From positions 29,427,366 through 29,491,365 of the forward strand of contig NC_088777.1 of NCBI RefSeq assembly GCF_954871325.1: a DNA stretch of 64,000 bases, in the 5' to 3' direction. The position numbers and the translations under genes were made by a program. Source of the DNA: Gordionus sp. m RMFG-2023. Its lineage: Eukaryota; Nematomorpha; Gordioida; Chordodea; Parachordodidae. The notes under the pieces were generated by a model. That model was not told the origin of the DNA. It worked only from the letters and a program-made list of their open reading frames with translations, and did not search any database. Shown in pieces: positions 59,871-64,000 of the stretch (its first letter is position 1; the number at the start of each line of letters is the position of its first letter).

Positions 59871-62621
59871 GTCAAGATTTTTCTAGTGGATAAAAATGCT
59901 CAATTTTTCAAATTATATTGATTAATGCTCAAATATAATATTCTAAAAAAATCAGCCAAAAAAAATAATACTAAATAGAAAATCTAGCCTGGTGCATATA
60001 TGCACCGTTAACCATTAAAAAAGATAAAAATTATATAAAATATTATAAGATCAAAAAACATTCTTTTTTTGTAATTTATAATAAAAAAGAGAATATGTTT
60101 ATATATTATGAAAATCCTTGAAACATTTAATATGGAATGCGATTTGACATGTTTGGCACATATATCTTGAGTGCGTATGGCAATATCTGCATCTTCGTCT
60201 TTTTCCATCTATAATTTTGGATAAATAATGTCCAGATGAATCAATAGGGTTTTCACACTGTAATGCAAACTGGCTGGCGTGACCTGTACTTGAATTTTTT
60301 TCAATTTTTACTGGCGTTCGAAGGAGGTAGTTAGTAACTTCTCGTCTAAATGCAAGCAAACTCTTCTTGTCATCTCGATTCACGAATTTCCAGATTTTCC
60401 ATGAATTTACCAAAGCTACATCAATAAAATTGGTGAATATTGGTAACCACCATTTTTTTCCTCTTATTTTTATTCTGTATGTAGATATTAGATTATCACA
60501 TAGATCAACTCCACCCATGTGTTTGTTATAAGCAATTACCATATTTGGCTGAGGAATTTTTATTTTAGAAGATAATTTCTTAGAATATCTTGAAACATTA
60601 TAAAGCAAAGAGATAGTGTGGCATGTCGATGCAACGGTCACCACCGAATTATCATTCCAACGAACTACAAATATTTCGTTTAATTTTTCAAACCTATAAT
60701 CATAATATCCTCTTTCTTTTTTTGCTACAACCTTTATAGAGTCAACTGGGCAATGCTCTATTCTATTGTCCCTCACAGTTCCAGTTGCAAAATATCCCAT
60801 TTGTTTTAAGTAAGACAAGAGTTTACATGATGAAAAGAAATTATTAAAATATATTTTATGATAATTTGGTTTTTGCAATGCCTTTAATAATTTTATGATT
60901 ACATTTCCATCTAATCCATATTCATATTTATTTTCGCTTTTTCCTTAATATATATCAAATGAGAATACGTAACCGTCGGAAGAAGCCAATATCCAAGACT
61001 TGTATCCGAATCTAATTGGTTTTCCTTTTATGAACATTTTGCAAGAATGTCTTCCTCGATATGGTATCATCTGTTCATCTATTGATAAATGATGTTTGAA
61101 AATTCCGAATTGCTGAAATTTATTATTCAATATATTAATGTAAGGCCTAACTTTATAAAATCTATCTCTATTTTTGTATTGTCTGCCAAATGGATATTAT
61201 ATTTCAAGTTTCGAAATTGTAATTGGGTCATTGTATCCCAGATTATTGGAATAGAAATATCGCTATCATTAGACCAGTACATTCTTTCTTGTGGGAGAGA
61301 ATGATATCCAGTAAAAAATAGAATTCCAATAAATCTCTGAATATCTTGGATGGTTATGCATATGTTAGGTCTATTCATTTGTTTAGCATAAATATTACTT
61401 TGTTCTACAATTAGGGAATATAAGTCTTCGTCGAAAATTAAAGAAAATATATCTGATGGACTTTTACCATGTAAATCATTTTCAAGTTTTATTACATCTT
61501 CCTTTTCTCCATTGAAAGGGCTTGAAGAATATATTGCATCCGTTTTTCTCCATTTTAAATTGTGAGAAATTCGAGAATAGCTTCTTGTAGAATATGGTTC
61601 TGGAAGGTCGTCATCAACTGAATTATGAATCTCCAATTCTCCAGCTGTATCTGAAGGCAAAACTCCGACATTTGTTACGTCATTTTTATCGAAATCTTCT
61701 TCATCACTAACTGCAGAGGGGTTTGGCGGAATTATAACCATATCTCTTTCTTCAATTGGTTCCTCTTCAAAAAGTTGAGCAAGTGCTTGTTCAATTGTTA
61801 TAAAACGTTTCATTAAAAAAAATTATTAAAAATTAAATATCTTGACAAATTATTTTCGTAGAATCTTGATTTTTTTTATTAGTCATCTATTATTTTGATA
61901 ATTTTGATTGAATTGACAAAACAGGTGCATAATATTTTATATAAATAAAATAAAATCTTCAGAAAGGAAGAGGCTACAAATAATTTTAAACTTTTGAATA
62001 TTTATGAACCTAATAATTTCATATAATTTGATCGGGATAAAAAAATATAATAGGAACAATATATTATTCGATTTAATCTCAGGGGGCTAAAAAAAATTTT
62101 TAGGGGGCTCGAGCCCCCCACCCCTCCTCCCCCCACCCTTAGTGACGGTAGTGGTTTTAAGTATAATATAATAAATTATAATTCATTATGTTAAATTTCA
62201 TTTGTTTGAATTTTTTTAAATAATTTATACTGCTAGAAGGTTAACGGTGCATATATGCAACAGTCAACTTTATGTGGTTACCTATTAAAATTTTAATTAT
62301 TTAAAAATTCAAAAATGATTGATAAATATTGATACATCTATAAAGAATATATACACACTAGTTTTCATCGAAATAATTTTATAATATGCTTGTGAGATCA
62401 CTTAGAAAATTTTGCATTTTAGACCTCATAAATTCGCAAAGTTTGAGGGTTTCTTAGGGATATAAAAAAATATTTTTTTCATATTTTTCTTTTCCAGTTT
62501 TGAAGTACAATGTCTGAACTATATAAAAATCTTTTTTATTATTTTTTTAAAATAAAAACTACTATGTTAAAATAAGGTATATAGGAGGTAGTGCATATAT
62601 GCACCGTTAACCAGTAACGGG
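59871..62621 (-). mobile_element. piggyBac element, young copy B
   Basis: The 5' end CCAGTAACGGG plus TTAA (62,622-62,625) directly abuts LINE text (QHRLVIEDL). The 3' side begins GTCAAGATTTTTCTAGTGG, lacking only the last bases, and abuts ten LINE bases. Palindromes ggtgcatatatgcacc lie near both ends (59,991-60,006; half-site 62,591-62,606). It carries the uninterrupted MITE target. Together with copy A it forms a large inverted repeat. Confidence 0.93.
60099..61813 (-). pseudogene. piggyBac transposase (copy B), two breaks
   Basis: Same protein as in copy A, reading leftward from MKRFITIEQA at 61,813 to FKDFHNI at 60,099. All parts are present: acidic N-terminus, IDEQ, DNFFSS-like NNFFSS, HMGGVDLCD and the Cys/His-rich tail. 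Two inactivating changes relative to copy A: about 7 nt missing near 61,165, which shifts the frame after DNTKI, and a CAA to TAA stop near 60,945. The second catalytic site reads FNNFFSS, so its Asp is changed to Asn. The breaks differ from those of copy A, so both copies decayed independently after insertion. Confidence 0.9.
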
Positions 62622-62625
62622 TTAA

Positions 62626-64000
62626 TCAGCATCGACTAGTTATAGAAGATCTCACTTTTAAAGACGCCAGAATCACTAAAAGAAAGTTTGTGCCAAGGCT
62701 GAAGGTTTGGAAATTGAACGAGGAGAGTACTAGACATCAATTCAATATGACATTGGCGATAAGGGAGCCGGAGGTGGCACAAGCATATGATGTAAACGAC
62801 AAGTGGGGAGCCATGAAGAAAGCCTGGGTGATGACAACTGAGGAGGTATGTGAATGGACAAAAGGGCCGTCTAGACATAAGGAGACTTGGTGTTAAAACC
62901 CGGAGGTAGCGAAAGCTGTGGATGAGAAATGGAAATGCTTCAAAGAATGGTATAATACTAAAGATAGTGATAACGATATTTACAAGATGGCGAAAAAAAT
63001 GCTAAGAAATTAATAGCGAAGGCGCAAGAAAAAAGGCAGGAGTTTGCTAAAGAAATGGAATGCGCTGAAGGAATGGGAAATGTGGTTCGAATGGCAAAGC
63101 GGATGGCAAAAAAGAGGCAGGATGTGGTAGGTGTTAAATGTATGGAAGGAAAAATGTTGATTGATATAGTGGTATTAAGAACACCTGAAAGATCTGCATG
63201 GAAGGACTATTGAAGGAAGAAAATGAATGGGAAAATAATGTTAATTGTGCAAAGGTAGAAGGTCCAGGGTGTAAATTTGGAAAGGACGAAATAAAGAGAG
63301 TAGTGAGAAAGATGAAAAAAGGAAAGGCATCGGGTTTAACGATGGTGGTATCAGAGATGTTTAAAGGTTCTGATGATTTAGGGATTGAATGGTTAATGAA
63401 TTTAGCCAATCAAATTGTCACAGAAGGTACTATTCCCAAGGACTGGGGGAAAGGTGATCCTTCAGATTGCGGGTCTTACAGAGTTATTAAACTCTTAGAA
63501 CATGCAATGAAGGTATTTGAGAGGGTGTTATAGAAGCGGATAAGGGAACAAACTAAAATTGATGAAATGCAGTTTGGTTTTACAGTACAGGAGAAGTATC
63601 TTGCGAAGGAAAAGACTGTATTATGCGTTTATTGATTTGGAGAAAGCATTTGACAGGGTGCCGCGCGACCTTACTAGATGGGCCTTGAGAAAATCAGGTG
63701 TGGAGGAATGGTTGGCTATGGCAGTGATGGCAATGTATGTGGGAGCACAAACTGCACTACTGACGGATGATGGAGATAGTACAACTTTAAAGTGAAGGTA
63801 GGACTTCATCAAGGATCCGTGCTGAGTCTATTAATATTTATCTTAGTGATGGATATGGTGGCTAGGGAAATACGTGAAGGCTTACTTAGGAGCTATTATG
63901 TGCAGATGACCTTGTATTAATTGGTAAAACAGTGATGGAGAATTGAGGGATAAAATTTAATGGAAGATGACTATGGAATCATAGGGCCTGAAAATGGACG
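62626..64000 (+). pseudogene. LINE reverse transcriptase half, runs off the window
   Basis: Begins QHRLVIEDLTFKDARITKRK, the residues that should follow the endonuclease piece at 58,450. The linker follows, with KWGAMKKAWVMTTEEVCEWT. Then come RT motifs VVSEMFKGSDDLGIEWLMNL, GDPSDCGSYRV, YAFIDLEKAFDRVPRDLTRW, YVGAQTALLTDDGDS and GLHQGSVL. It is the same family as the fragment at 51,040-52,630. Many stops and frame changes. A piggyBac copy sits in the TTAA immediately to its left. Confidence 0.85.

Noticed and set aside
59700-60017. Simple tandem duplication of the piggyBac 3' end
   Set aside because: The ten LINE bases between the two units and the matching LINE junction at 58,450 fit an inversion better than local duplication.
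55546-62621. Large inverted repeat as an assembly artefact (false duplication)
   Set aside because: Copies A and B have independent changes, only A carries the MITE, and their outer flanks differ, so they are two real insertions.

Overview
The window is strongly AT-rich animal DNA made mostly of transposable elements at several ages of decay. One recognisable host gene is interrupted by it. Clean splice sites, a metazoan deubiquitinase, and the mix of hAT, piggyBac, Mutator-like, Gypsy and RTE-like elements point to an invertebrate, most likely an arthropod. A hemipteran such as an aphid relative is possible, but that is only an inference from the element mix.

Layout. 0-9.6 kb holds nested hAT elements and short inverted-repeat elements, including a 223-bp MITE with perfect 8-bp target duplications. 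9.6-14 kb is a 4.3-kb hAT element carrying an old piggyBac copy. 14.2-21.0 kb is a fossil Gypsy-type LTR retrotransposon with both LTRs and a 5-bp target repeat. 22.5-25.2 kb is a full-length hAT element of the ZMYM1-like/DUF4371 type with two introns of about 40 nt. 26.2-31.2 kb is a hAT relic split by a nearly intact RTE-like LINE (26.6-29.75 kb) with a 19-bp target duplication and tRNA-like boxes at its head. 31.4-38.8 kb holds a Gypsy integrase scrap and four hAT elements or fragments, one nested in another with both target duplications readable. 38.9-45.5 kb is a complete-looking Mutator-like element with terminal inverted repeats over 1 kb long.

48.4-54.7 kb carries three minus-strand exons of a USP22/Nonstop-type ubiquitin hydrolase, the deubiquitinase of the SAGA complex. 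Their reading phases fit together, and their introns have filled with a LINE and hAT elements. 55.5-64 kb holds two almost identical piggyBac copies facing each other, the pieces of a second LINE, and a MITE. The order of these pieces is best explained by one inversion of about 1.4 kb with breakpoints at the facing 3' ends of the two piggyBac copies.

The transposons do not form a pathway; what the window records is their order of insertion. The host function visible is histone H2B deubiquitination by the USP22 homologue. Its zinc-finger exons upstream and its His-box exons downstream were not found in the window. All element boundaries, family calls and splice sites were read by eye from the sequence, without database searches.
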